The position numbers and the translations under genes are program-made. A DNA stretch of 64,000 nucleotides from contig JAFFJZ010000047.1 of NCBI GenBank assembly GCA_018340375.1, forward strand, positions 1-64,000, in the 5' to 3' direction. This document shows positions 10,861 through 20,624 of this stretch, piece by piece; positions within the stretch are counted from its first letter, which is position 1, and each line of letters starts with the position of its first letter. Source of the DNA: Gonatopus flavifemur. Taxonomy: Eukaryota > Arthropoda > Insecta > Hymenoptera > Dryinidae. Under the pieces are notes generated by a model. That model did no database searches. It was not told the origin of the DNA and worked only from the letters and a program-made list of their open reading frames with translations.

Positions 10861-12071
10861 GCATCAGTGCGTTCTAAGATCTATTCCATTCGATTCAGCG
10901 CATGAAATCTACCAAAATTCATAACTTCTATTGCAAAAGTAGCCTCCGTTCATTCAGTATTTCGATCGCAATATGTGAAAACTTGAAGGTAAAGTCCCTC
11001 CCATGCGTTTAGCCGTACGTCTGCTAGGTCTTGTTCGGTGGTTTCAGCTTCATATAGATTCTGAATCAAAATGATATAATTCCGATCCGATTCAAAATAT
11101 TCAAATGCTTTACACGATGAGAATACGACAAAATAACACACAAAGTTGATCACTTCTTATAATTTTCTATCGGGTGTTTTTACGAGGAGACGTACACCTC
11201 GAAGGTGGCTACACAAAATTGTATTCTGGAGAGTGATATGTACCATTATACAAAAAATTGCTGAATTTTCGTTATCGTTTGAAAATCATTATGTGAAAAA
11301 CAAACAAAATCGAAAGCACCTATTGTTAAAAAATGTCACTCTTCATTGTTGAATTTGACAATCCTTAATAAACGCTTGATTATGAAACTTATAGAATTAT
11401 AAAGTAGTTAAAACAGTCCTAACTTTCATGTCCGTGAGAGTTTTTGATATGTTTGGAAGATTTCAAGTGACAAGCGATCGAAAATCAGGAGATTTCAGAA
11501 ATATCAGATTAAAAAAATCATATTTTCGAAAAAAAGCGTTAAAAACAAAAACGAACGTGTCGCATATTTTTTGACCAAGCATCGCAAAAAATCAGTCAAT
11601 TCAATTCCAAAATTTGAGTGTAAAAACCACATGGAATAATCCATATGCAACAATCTCGCACTATTAAGAATGATTGAAAGTTGGAAAATTAAATACAATT
11701 TTTAATATATTTGTGTTTTAGTATGTACATAACGTCAATTCAACTTAATTCAATGTCTCACAGGCTTTTTTCTGAATTTCTCTTATGGGTGGCACGAAGT
11801 GCTGAAAGAGTCATAACAATATTAAAATTTCATGTGCAATACTGTAATTTGTGAATGAATGTTTTTTCACAACCCTTGTGTGAAAATGACGTAGCGGATC
11901 TTCCGTCGAAGCTTACTTCACCTATACTATCGGCAATATTTGCTGAATCATTAGCCAAATCTTGAATATCAGTTTTCACTGATTATTATTATTTTCATTG
12001 TTAATGTTTCATTGTTCACCAAAAATACACTCACTCCCTCCCCCCTCTTCCATACCCAAGTACATACACTG
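10861..12071. other. Non-coding stretch
   Basis: About 1.2 kb of AT-rich sequence in which I recognise no gene, RNA or element end. Open frames are short and show no family features. Confidence 0.4.
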
Positions 12072-12364
12072 TTAACCCTTAAACCGTAACCCTGCTGAAA
12101 ATCACGTCAACCGTAACCCCCGGTCTAACAGACCGCTATCACCTTCTTCTAGATATTGAAAGTTGTTAGAAGTGAAGAAAACATTTTTTAGATTATTAGA
12201 AATGTCTACGAGGTAGGATAGTGGGCTTATATACAGAACTTAGTAAGCAATTCTGTGCAGAGTAGGAATGAAATGTCGAACAATTTAACCAAAAAAGTTC
12301 GAATTACGAGCAAATACAATTTTGATAGCGGTCTGTGAGACCGGGGTTACGGTTAGAGGGTTAA
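12072..12364. repeat. piggyBac-like MITE with TTAA target
   Basis: A 293-bp non-autonomous element bounded by TTAA at both ends (12072-12075 and 12361-12364). Its inverted ends read CCCTTAAACCGTAACC and CCCTCTAACCGTAACC. A second inverted motif, GGTCT(A/C)ACAGACCGCTATCA, lies just inside. The left arm holds an extra ~27 bp ending in a second copy of CCGTAACCC, which looks like a partial duplication of the end. TTAA plus CCCT/CCYT ends point to piggyBac-type mobilisation. No coding capacity. Confidence 0.85.
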
Positions 12365-12644
12365 TAATATTTGGAGTGATCACTTATTCGAATTACATTA
12401 TAGTTATGTGAAAAATTAAACAGTTTGAAAAAAAAAAGAAATGTCACATCCCCATAAAATAATAAAGTTTTTAATGTTTGAATATCACAACGAAATAATT
12501 TAGCTCCTACGTATACAAGGAATACAGAAGGTATGAAAACGACATAGAATATTACAACTCCCTTTCCTGGCAATCTTATTCTTGAATGCGACGAATCAAA
12601 CGAATGTAAACATTGCGCTTCGATGAGAATATTCTTATAGTTTT

Positions 12645-13055
12645 ATGATCCTGTTTGGTGGATGGATCGAAAGGATCGATCTACCGAATATATGTACCAA
12701 CATTGATGTCCATAAGAATACTCAGGTTCAACCAGATTCAATAAAGAAATATGTGCTGCATTCATCGAATTTTGATCGTTTGTTGAATTCGTTCATTCTT
12801 TATATCATCACTGTCAGACAAATTCTTCAATTCAATAAGGAATTCTTTATTAAATATCATATCTCCATATTAAATTCAATAATAGTTTTTAAATTTAATA
12901 TGAGTGATGAAATTTCAAAATTTCTGACTGACATGTTACAATCATTCATTGAATGTCACAAATCTGTTATTAAAATTAATAAGAAAATTCTGAACATTAC
13001 GAAAAAAATTCTTCACATTGAGAATTATATTATTGAATTCAATATTCCATCATGA
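12645..13055 (+). CDS. Unrecognised 136-residue open frame, probably not a gene
   Basis: An open frame rich in Ile, Asn, Lys and Phe, as expected by chance in AT-rich DNA. It has no domain, signal peptide or family motif that I recognise. Repeated AATTC/TTCAAT motifs run through it, and AGAATATTCTTATAG near its start is echoed by ATAATATTCTTATGA at about 13088. This hints at a diverged repeat rather than coding sequence. I list it only so that the region is described. Confidence 0.15.
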   Translation: MILFGGWIERIDLPNICTNIDVHKNTQVQPDSIKKYVLHSSNFDRLLNSFILYIITVRQILQFNKEFFIKYHISILNSIIVFKFNMSDEISKFLTDMLQSFIECHKSVIKINKKILNITKKILHIENYIIEFNIPS

Positions 13056-13887
13056 AATTTAATAAATTGTTTATGTAAGAAACTTCATAATATTCTTATG
13101 AAGTTTAAAGTAGATTTTTCTAGATGTGATTGGATGAATTTATAATTGAATGCAGAAAATTTTCATTCGGAATTGATGCCAATTCGGCATTGATTTTCTT
13201 TAGCAAAATACACTGATTCCGTTTTCTATAAAGGAAATCTCTGCTAAACACTTCACATAGCAACGATACATTTCTTTCTATCGTTTGGAATGGAGTTTCT
13301 GAATCGTGAATTTCCGCCTTCCTATCGTAATTAACAACAATCGTTTCCTTATGGTATTTCATCAGGCATATCGTGTTCTTTGGGGTTTATCATAAGATGT
13401 ACGGGATTTTATCGTGAATTTCCTATATAAAGGTTGCGGATGATTGAAAAGGAATGCATATTTCTCTCAGAATAATTGTAGCGCTTCCTACAGGATATTT
13501 ACGACAAAATTTCATACAGCTTGTGATAGATCCTATAGAACACGATACACCTGATAAAATACTGTAGAAAAGTGATAGAAGTTTTGTAGGGCCGAAGTTT
13601 TAACCGTTCATTGATACGAATTACGAATCAAATAACACAATATTCCGCTCTTAAAAACCAAAAATCTTACAGTATATTCTTTGAACGATGTGTCCAGTTC
13701 CAAAGAGTTGATTCGAGAAGATAAAAAAACCATGATTTATGAGGTTTCATGAGTTTGAATTTTCGTTTCGTTGCGTTTCGTTTTTATAAATGATTCAAAA
13801 TTTGAGAGCATGAAGTTTTATAATTTAATTATGATAGAAAGACTAGAATACATGATTCATAAACCACTTCCAAAACGATTAGAAAAC
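13056..13887. other. Non-coding stretch
   Basis: AT-rich sequence without recognisable genes. Several short ATCGTG/CACGAT-type inversions occur around 13370-13560, but I cannot define an element. Confidence 0.35.
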
Positions 13888-13999
13888 ATCCCTAAAAGCA
13901 CGAAGTTCCTTGTACAGTTTTTCAACGTTCTGAAAGCGTTTTTCACACATTCTGACGTTCTTAGAACGTTTCAAAAAACCTCCGAGTGCTGTTAGGGAT
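13888..13999. repeat. Short hairpin element (ATCCCTAA ends)
   Basis: A 112-bp segment beginning ATCCCTAAAAGCACGAAG and ending in the imperfect inverse AGTGCTGTTAGGGAT. The interior has GTTCTGAAAGCG and CGTTCTTAGAACG palindromes. It looks like a minimal MITE. I see no clear target duplication, so the call is tentative. Confidence 0.5.
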
Positions 14000-14082
14000 C
14001 TATCATTTCTTATGAGAAATTTTTAGCGGGAATGAGGAGACCTGCATGTTATGATTTTTGTTGATAACATTTCAAACGCAGT

Positions 14083-14286
14083 ACACGGAGAGAAATTTAG
14101 AGTTACATTTACTGGGGTACTTTGTAACCGAGGAACATACTGAACTTACGATGAAATTCACTATGATGAGACAATAGGAGCCTGATCAAATTTACTATGT
14201 TTCATAGTGAATTCTATTGGAAAGTGAGTCTGTTCTTCGGCCGCAATAATCACATAGTGAATTTAACTATAAATTTCTCTCCGTGT
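14083..14286. repeat. ACACGGAGA-type MITE, 204 bp
   Basis: Inverted ends ACACGGAGAGAAATTTA and TAAATTTCTCTCCGTGT enclose 204 bp with no coding capacity. Internally CACTATG and CATAGTG motifs recur. It belongs to a group of similarly sized elements with ACAC(G/T)GAGA ends in this window (34025-34229, 61928-62143, and less clearly 47068-47312). Confidence 0.75.
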
Positions 14287-14479
14287 AAATGATACAGATC
14301 TTCGATCTAGGCGAATAATTTTTCATCAACTTATTCCAATGGTAAAGTGGATTATCGTACAACGTTACGCCGAGCCAGCAAAGCGCTTCCAAATTTGCGT
14401 TTTCGCTACCAGCAATGCTAACGATAGCAATGCGGTAGCTTTCCCAGTACCTTGAGACTGCATTCTACCACAGCATATA
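14287..14479. other. Short spacer before the mariner
   Basis: Unique-looking sequence between the 204-bp MITE and the TA target of the DD41D mariner (TA at 14478-14479). No gene seen. Confidence 0.4.
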
Positions 14480-16510
14480 CAGGGTGGGGCATTTAAAGTG
14501 TCGCGGGCGTTTTTTCCAAAAATAAAATGAGATACGAGAAAATTTTTCGGACAAAAATTGTAGGGTATCGAGGGGGACATCCGATGGTGGCCTTGGCTTT
14601 GACCTCAAATCTCATCTTCAAGGGCATTTTGAGGTCAACTCTTGTTTTTTAAATAGCATCCCATATGTTTTACTGCAGATTTAGATTCTAGGTCAAAAAC
14701 CAAGAAACTTTTGTCTGAACCATTTTCCCGAAATCCGCAAAGATGGCGCTCTAATCGATATTGTTCCATACTGAATCTGACATTAGAATAACTCGAAAAC
14801 GAAGGGTCTTGGAGGAGAATGTTTCGGACAAAAGTTGTCTGATTCCAAGGGGGACCCCTTGAACTGAAACGGAGGTGATGGGGTATAACAGACAGAACAC
14901 AACACATTTCAATCGTCTACATCACTTGGATAATTTGAATGCAGTAGATGCTCAAAATGATGGCCTTCGACTTCAATACACATTTCGAAACGTTTTACAA
15001 AAGATTGCTGAACTCGTGCTAAAATATCTTCATTGATGCTCGCGCATGCATTGATGATTCGTGGACGCATATTCTCAGGTGTAGTCGGTGCTTGTTGATA
15101 AACTGTATCTTTTATGTATCCCCATAAAAAAAAATCTGGAGAAGTAAGATCCGGAGAACGGGCAGGCCAATGAACTGGTCCACGACGTCCTATCCATCGT
15201 CCAGGATAATCTCTGTCCAATATTTCTCGAGCTGTGACTGCATAATGGGATGGACAACCATCGTGTTGATACCACATATTCAATCGTTCCTGAATAGGTA
15301 TGTCTTCAAGTAATGTTGGAAGTACTTGATCTAAGAAATGTCTGTACTTCTCTCCATTCAGCGTATCTGCAATGAAGTACGGTCCAATCACTCGAGATCG
15401 AAAAATACCACACCAAACATTCACAGCCCATTGTCTTTGATGCTCTACTTGACATAACCATCTTGGATTTTCTGTCGCCCAGTAATGCATATTATGTCGA
15501 TTTACTTGACCATGATTGGTAAACGTCGACTCATCAGGAGATAATATGTTGATGGAGTTGTTATTGTGCATTTGCGCTAGACCCCATCGACAAAACTGTA
15601 CACGATTTTCGAAATCATCACCGTGAAGGTCTTGATGCAAACAAATGTGATACGGATGGAATTTGTGACGGTTCAGTATTCGAAGAACACTTCTTCGAGA
15701 AATTCCTGAATGGAGTTCAATTTCACGAGAGCTCACGTGTGGATTATTGGCTACTGCAGCTAGTACATTAACTTCCGCATTTTCTCCGCTAGAAGTTCTC
15801 ATTCGATGTCGTTTTTCCCTTGCAACACTTCCCGTTCCTGAGAATAATTTTGTAATGCGTTGAAAATACCTAATGGATGGCGTTGTTCTTTCAGGAAATC
15901 GTTCTGCATACAAGTCATATGCTTGTCTGGGGTTCTTATGCACTTCACCGTGAATGTAGATCATATCGATCTTTCCAGAGACCGTGTATCGGATATCCAT
16001 GATCTTCAAGTTGTCATAAACCAAGTAATAATCAAATGTCACTGACAAACTGACTTTCAAAATCGTGAATATTCACTGAACCCCGTCGTTTGTTTACATC
16101 GCGTGAGCTCTGAATGGTGGTAATGTAGACGATTGAAATGTGTTGTGTATTGACAACTTTTGTACGAAACATTCTCCTCCAAGACCCTTCGTTTTCGAGT
16201 TATTCTAATGTCAGATTCAGTATGGAACAATATCGATTAGAGCACCATTTTTGCGGATTTCAGGAAAATGGTTCAGACAAAAGTTTCTTGGTTTTGACCT
16301 AGAATCCAAATCTGCAGTAAAAAATATGAGATGCTATTTAAAAAACAAGAGTTGATCTCAGAATGCCCTTGAAGATGAGATTTGGGGTCAAAGCCAAGGC
16401 CACCATCGGATGTCCCCCTCGGTACCCTACAACTTTTGTCCGAAAAATTTTCTCGTATCTCACTTCATTTTCGAAAAAAACGCCCGTGACACTTTGAATG
16501 CCCCACCCTG
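14480..16510 (-). mobile_element. Complete DD41D mariner with long TIRs
   Basis: A 2031-bp element flanked by TA (14478-14479 and 16511-16512). Its inverted repeats of roughly 380-430 bp start CAGGGTGGGGCATTTAAAGT. The arms are 14480-14908 and about 16130-16510. They differ by scattered substitutions and small indels, so the copy is not brand new. The single gene on the minus strand is intact (14909-16000). The long arms contain AGGTCA motifs shared with the related elements at 37321-37802 and 49887-60158. The right end abuts the target of copy B (16513-16518). Confidence 0.92.
14909..16000 (-). CDS. DD41D mariner transposase, apparently intact
   Basis: A 363-residue transposase that would cut the element out and paste it at TA sites in the nucleus. 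I chose the ATG at 16000 because MDIRYTVSGKIDMIYIHGE aligns with the usual start of this family; an in-frame ATG at 16060 adds 20 unlikely residues. The N-terminal helix-turn-helix region includes SSREIELHSGISRRSVLRIL. The catalytic residues are Asp156 (SPDESTF), Asp247 (YQHDGCPSH) and Asp289 (SPDLTSPDFFLWG). The last two are separated by 41 residues, which is the DD41D signature of rosa-like mariners. No frameshift or stop interrupts it. All three acidic residues are present, so it could be active, though arm divergence argues against very recent movement. Confidence 0.9.
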   Translation of the reverse strand: MDIRYTVSGKIDMIYIHGEVHKNPRQAYDLYAERFPERTTPSIRYFQRITKLFSGTGSVAREKRHRMRTSSGENAEVNVLAAVANNPHVSSREIELHSGISRRSVLRILNRHKFHPYHICLHQDLHGDDFENRVQFCRWGLAQMHNNNSINILSPDESTFTNHGQVNRHNMHYWATENPRWLCQVEHQRQWAVNVWCGIFRSRVIGPYFIADTLNGEKYRHFLDQVLPTLLEDIPIQERLNMWYQHDGCPSHYAVTAREILDRDYPGRWIGRRGPVHWPARSPDLTSPDFFLWGYIKDTVYQQAPTTPENMRPRIINACASINEDILARVQQSFVKRFEMCIEVEGHHFEHLLHSNYPSDVDD

Positions 16511-17030
16511 TATGTATATTAGGGTGGAGAGAAAAACAAAAAAGTCTCTGAATCGAATCGTAACAGTGCGTAAAAGTTGCTACTCTTCGAGACAAACTCA
16601 GGAAAAAAAAAAATTTTGAAATCGGATGAGATCTTCAACTCGCGCATTTCGTTTAAGGTTTTTGAATTTCATCGAATATTCAAGGATATTTCAAAATATT
16701 CCAAATTGCTTGATTATTGTCCGATCGAGCTAATTTTTGGTTTGTCGCATTATGTTGAGATTTTCAATGGAAGGAAAAACATATCCCCCTCCTCCCTTCA
16801 CGGGGAGGGGGTAACACAGGAAGCCTGCACGGGGTCATAAAGCACGTTTTCCTCTCAAATCACCCTAAATAGGTGTCGACGCCTTACAGTTACATCGAAA
16901 CAATTTCCGATGTATTATAGAATATCCTTATCGCTTCAATTATTATATGAACTGAAATTGCTTATGGGGCATAAACTCAATGGCTGGCATTCCTTACTTG
17001 TCTTTGCTAATTATCCAGTAGCACAGTAGA

Positions 17031-17336
17031 GTTGTATCGTCGCAGCGTTATTGCAGACTGAGTGTCTTATAGAACATCCACACGCACTTGTGTGCATTGC
17101 ATGTATTTCTACATACACATTCTTGATTATCGGTTGTATCGTCGCAGCGTTATTGCAGACTGAGTGTCTTATAGAAAATCCACACGCACTTGTGTGCATC
17201 GCATATATTTCCACCTACACATTCTTGATTATCTGTTGTATCGTCACAGCGTTATTACAGACTGAGTGTCTTATAAAAAATCCACACGCACTGGTGTGCA
17301 TCGCATATATTTCCACATACACATTCTTGATTATCG
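17031..17336 (+). repeat. Three 102-bp tandem repeats just upstream of the transposase ATG
   Basis: Units start at 17031, 17133 and 17235 with GTTGTATCGTCGCAGCGTTA (unit 3 has CACAGC). Each contains GCAGACTGAGTGTCTTATA, CACACGCACTTGTGTGCAT and TTCTTGATTAT. They end about 7 bp before the ATG at 17344. The period is a multiple of three, so a frame stays open through them, but the peptides are by-products. They could be promoter units or transposase binding sites; that is inference. Confidence 0.85.
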
Positions 17337-17343
17337 GTTATCA

Positions 17344-19622
17344 ATGTCCCTGACACGTAAAGACACGGCGTGTCCTTTCTTCGGGGCCCCAAGACCATTG
17401 CCGCTTTCCTTCCTCCCAACATCTGCGGATGTCGTGAGAGCTTTTCACCAGGGAAGATATAGACTGTGCTCCGGGAAGAAAGTCAACTTTTCTTTAGTGG
17501 CTAGCAGTGTAGCCTCACAATTGGAAGCATTGTATTGCAAAGCTTCCATTCTTGCCGTTTCTCATGCCGGAATAATACAAAAAATAAAAGTCCTGCATGA
17601 CAAATATTATGTTCTCAGAAAATCTTACGACAGGGAAAGAACACATGAAAAGTACAAGAACTTTATCCAAGAGTCATGTGAAACTTTATTCGATATTTCT
17701 ACATGTAAATGCCCTATGACATTTGAGTGCATTTGCACCAAATCTTTTAGTGCATGCATTTGCTCCAATCCTGTTGTCATTCAATGCAGGTGCCCTAAAG
17801 ACAGAAAAATACCTGTAATAGAACTCAAGTTTCTGTATGCACAAAGGTATTCGAGGAAGGGGAAAATTGGAGCCAAAGATTTGACAGGAACCAAAAGATT
17901 GACAAAACAAACGCAGAGGAAAGAACGTAGTAATCCTCTGCAGCACTCCTCTATAGAAATTGCTGCAGGTCCGTCTTCTTTGAGCACTATTCCTGGAACA
18001 GAAAATAAACATTTTGAAGAAAGTGACAATGAACAGCACGATGCAACCTTTCAGTTCCCACGCTCAACGTCTTTTGTTTCTGAGAAAAAACAAATGCGTT
18101 TGTCATTGCCAGCAACTGGGGGGATATGTGATCGGTATGGGGTTCCTGACAGAGCAGCAGCAGCCATAGCTTTGAGCGTGCTGAAAGATGTGGGATTAGT
18201 CACTAATGAAAATTTATCTATGATTATTGATCGAAGCAAGATTAGACGTGAGAAAGAAAATGCAGAGCTAGTTTAGTTGAAGCGCAGCTTATTGAGCGAC
18301 AAGCAGAGGGTCCTAAGTGTTCGTACTTTGACGGCAGATCAAATAACACACTGTACTTAGAAGAAAGAGACGGTAAACGCTACCAAACAGAGAAAAAAGA
18401 AGAACATATTTCTGTTATTGAGGAACCTGGCTCAAAATATGTTTGCCATATAGTACCAGATTCGAAGACCGGGAAGAATACAGCCCTCAGCATTGTGAGG
18501 TACTTCGAAGACAATGCTATAGATACATCTGGTATTGCAGTTATCGGTTGCGATGGTACAGCAACAAATACTGGCTGTGAAAATGGAGCCACTAAACATA
18601 TTGAGATGAAATTACAAAAACCCTTACAATGGGTTATCTGCCTCATGCACTTTAACGAATTGCCTTTGCGGCATCTCATCGAAGATCTTGATGGGGGAAC
18701 AAGTGGTCTTCATTCATTCACAGGTGCTATCTGCAAACAACTTGCAGAATGTGAGTCATTGCCTGTGGTTGATTCTCAGCCGATCAGCTGCGTTCTGCCA
18801 GAGATTGATTTCAAAATCCTCAGTAAAGATCAAAGATATTTACACGAGATTGCTCTCAGCATTGATTCAGGATCCTGTTCAACAGATCTAGCCAACCGTA
18901 ACCCGGGACCAATAGCACATGCTCGTTGGTTGACCACAGCTAACAGAATTCTTAGGCTATATATTTCCACTGCAAACCCGTCAGAAACCCTGCAGCTTAT
19001 AGTGACATACATATTACACATATACGCACCACTGTGGTTCCAAATTAAGACAAAATCTTCTATTCTTGAAGGACCAAAACACATTTTTGATTGTATCAAA
19101 AGATGTCGGAAGTTACCTCCTGAAGTAAGGAATATTGTACATAAAGTCATTCAGACAAACGGCTTCTTCGCCCATCCAGAAAATGTTCTGCTGTCCATGG
19201 TAATGGATAACGATGAGCGCATTAGAGAACTAGGTCTAAGGCGAGTCCTCGAAACAAAAGAAAAACCTGTGACAAAAAAAGCTTTTGTAAGGACTTTTAA
19301 AGTACCTGAATTTAATTTTGAAGCGCAAGAGTACTTTGACATCATCAATTGGTCTAAGGTTACACTTACCTGTCCCCCACTCTTGTCTTCTCTTCCCGCA
19401 CAGCAAATTTCGATGCTAATTAAGGAGAAACAGAAACCAACACTAGAAATAGACCTGAAAAAAGTCCCTTGTCACACTCAGGCAGTAGAACGGTGTGTAA
19501 AACTGGTAACAAGAGCCAGTAAAGAAGTATATGGACACGACAGGAGAGATGGCTACATTCAAGCAACTCTTAACTCTCAAGCAGAAATGCCACAATTCGA
19601 AACAAAATCTGACTTCAAATAG
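17344..19622 (+). pseudogene. Unassigned transposase, copy B, one frameshift
   Basis: Counterpart of the intact 777-residue protein at 44098-46431, clearly homologous over its whole length. The ATG at 17344 (MSLTRKDTACPFFGAPRPLP) matches the start of copy C. The order is FFGAPRPLP motif, then a cysteine cluster (CKCPMTFECICT to CRCP, about 17704-17795), a RLSLPATGG linker, VIGCDGTATNTG (near 18545), HFNELPLRHL (near 18650), DQRYLHEIALSI, FAHPENVLLSMVMD and CHTQAVERCVKLVT (near 19470). The frame is lost at about 18276, where a stop follows KENAELV and the homologous reading resumes in another frame as LVEAQLIERQAEG. No other break is seen, so the copy is one indel away from complete. Confidence 0.85.
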
Positions 19623-19629
19623 AGTCCAT

Positions 19630-19710
19630 GCCCACATTTGGTTGGTTGGTTGGGTAGGGCGTGGGTGGAACTTGCGGTGCAGCGACCTTCTCGTGGTGAG
19701 TTCTGAGTCG
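19630..19710 (+). other. Conserved 81-nt block after the stop codon (copy B)
   Basis: Starts 8 nt after the TAG stop of the copy B gene. By eye 75 of 81 positions match copy C (46440-46520), far more than in the adjoining coding region. It contains GGTTGGTTGGTTGGG and ends GGTGAGTTCTGAGTCG. It could be a 3' untranslated element with an RNA or DNA function. Confidence 0.75.
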
Positions 19711-20049
19711 TGACAAGTGTGACGGGCGAAGAGCTGCATATATTGCATACTGTAATAAAACATGGATTTAACCCCTCCCCCAGGCGCGAATTCAAAGGGG
19801 GGGCGGTAGGGGCAATTACCCCTCCCAAGCCAACCAAATATGTTCCGGCAATGGGGAGTTTTTGTATTCCTACGATCTTTATTTTTTTTAAAGTTCAAAT
19901 AAGTACTTTTCCCCCTCCCCTCCCCCAAGACAGATCTCTGGATCCGCGCCTGCCCTCCCCTCCTTTCTACTCCCTTTGCCGTTATTTGGAAGGGGGATTC
20001 AATTGAAGTAATGATATTATTCTATACAGTGGGAATTATTGCGATATAA

Positions 20050-20402
20050 CGGGACGGTGTCGACAGAGTTATTTAGGGCGATTTGAGGGAAAAATGGACT
20101 TTCTGATTCGCTTCAAGCTTCATCAAGGAGGGGAGGGGGTATATTTTTCTCCAATGAAAACCTCAATATAATACCACAAACCAAAAATCATCTTGATCGG
20201 ACAATAATCGAGCGAACTCGAATATCTTGAAATATCCTTGAATTTTCGATGAAATTCAAAAACTTTAAACGAAATGCGCGAGTTGAAGATCTTATCCGAT
20301 TTCAAAATTTTGTTTTTTCCTGAGTTCGTCTTGAAGAGTAGCAACTTTTCCGCACTATTACGATTCGATTCAGAGACTTTTTTATTTTTCACTCCACCCT
20401 AA
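20050..20402. repeat. Right terminal inverted repeat of copy B
   Basis: Reverse complement of about 16519-16880. Both arms carry AAAAAAGTCTCTGAATCGAA, GTTGCTACTCTTC, ATCTTCAACTCGCGCATTTC and TCAAATC(A/G)CCCTAAATA in the same order. Mismatches and small indels are spread along the arm, while the terminal ~60 bp are best preserved. Confidence 0.85.
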
Positions 20403-20624
20403 TGTATATGTCTCAATTTATAAGATAGCACCACCTCAACGCTACCAGTATTATCAGGAAGCGCTACCAAGTAGTGCTTCCAATAAAATTCTACCAAGTC
20501 GCTTCCGTTCCCACACATATGCACCAGGCATGTGTTCAGGGGAGTGCTGAGGGTGGTGCCTGAAATTTTAGCAATCGAAATGTTTGTTGTTAAAGTTTGA
20601 TGAACCATAGTTATATGACCATTT

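Larger units (their letters stand above)
16519..20402 (+). mobile_element. Copy B: unassigned TIR DNA transposon with 6-bp target duplication
   Basis: A 3884-bp element with inverted repeats of about 350 bp that begin TTAGGGTGGAG (left, 16519) and end CTCCACCCTAA (right, 20402). It is flanked by TGTATA at 16513-16518 and 20403-20408, a 6-bp target site duplication. The arms are about 16519-16880 and 20050-20402 and are diverged. Inside are three 102-bp tandem repeats (17031-17336), one gene with a single frameshift (17344-19622) and the 81-nt conserved block after the stop (19630-19710). The protein does not match any transposase superfamily that I can name. The TIRs, target duplication and multi-copy distribution make a DNA transposon the sensible reading. 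Confidence 0.88.

Noticed and set aside
12645..13055. Possible host gene of 136 residues
   Set aside because: Composition is what AT-rich DNA gives by chance, and there is no domain, splice evidence or homology that I can name.
13771..13995. Open frame of 74 residues
   Set aside because: Overlaps a small hairpin element (13888-13999) and shows no family features.
17051..17353. A 100-residue open frame with repeated hydrophobic HALVCIA-ISTYTFLII units
   Set aside because: It is the translation of three 102-bp tandem repeats whose length is a multiple of three. It has no independent support as a protein.
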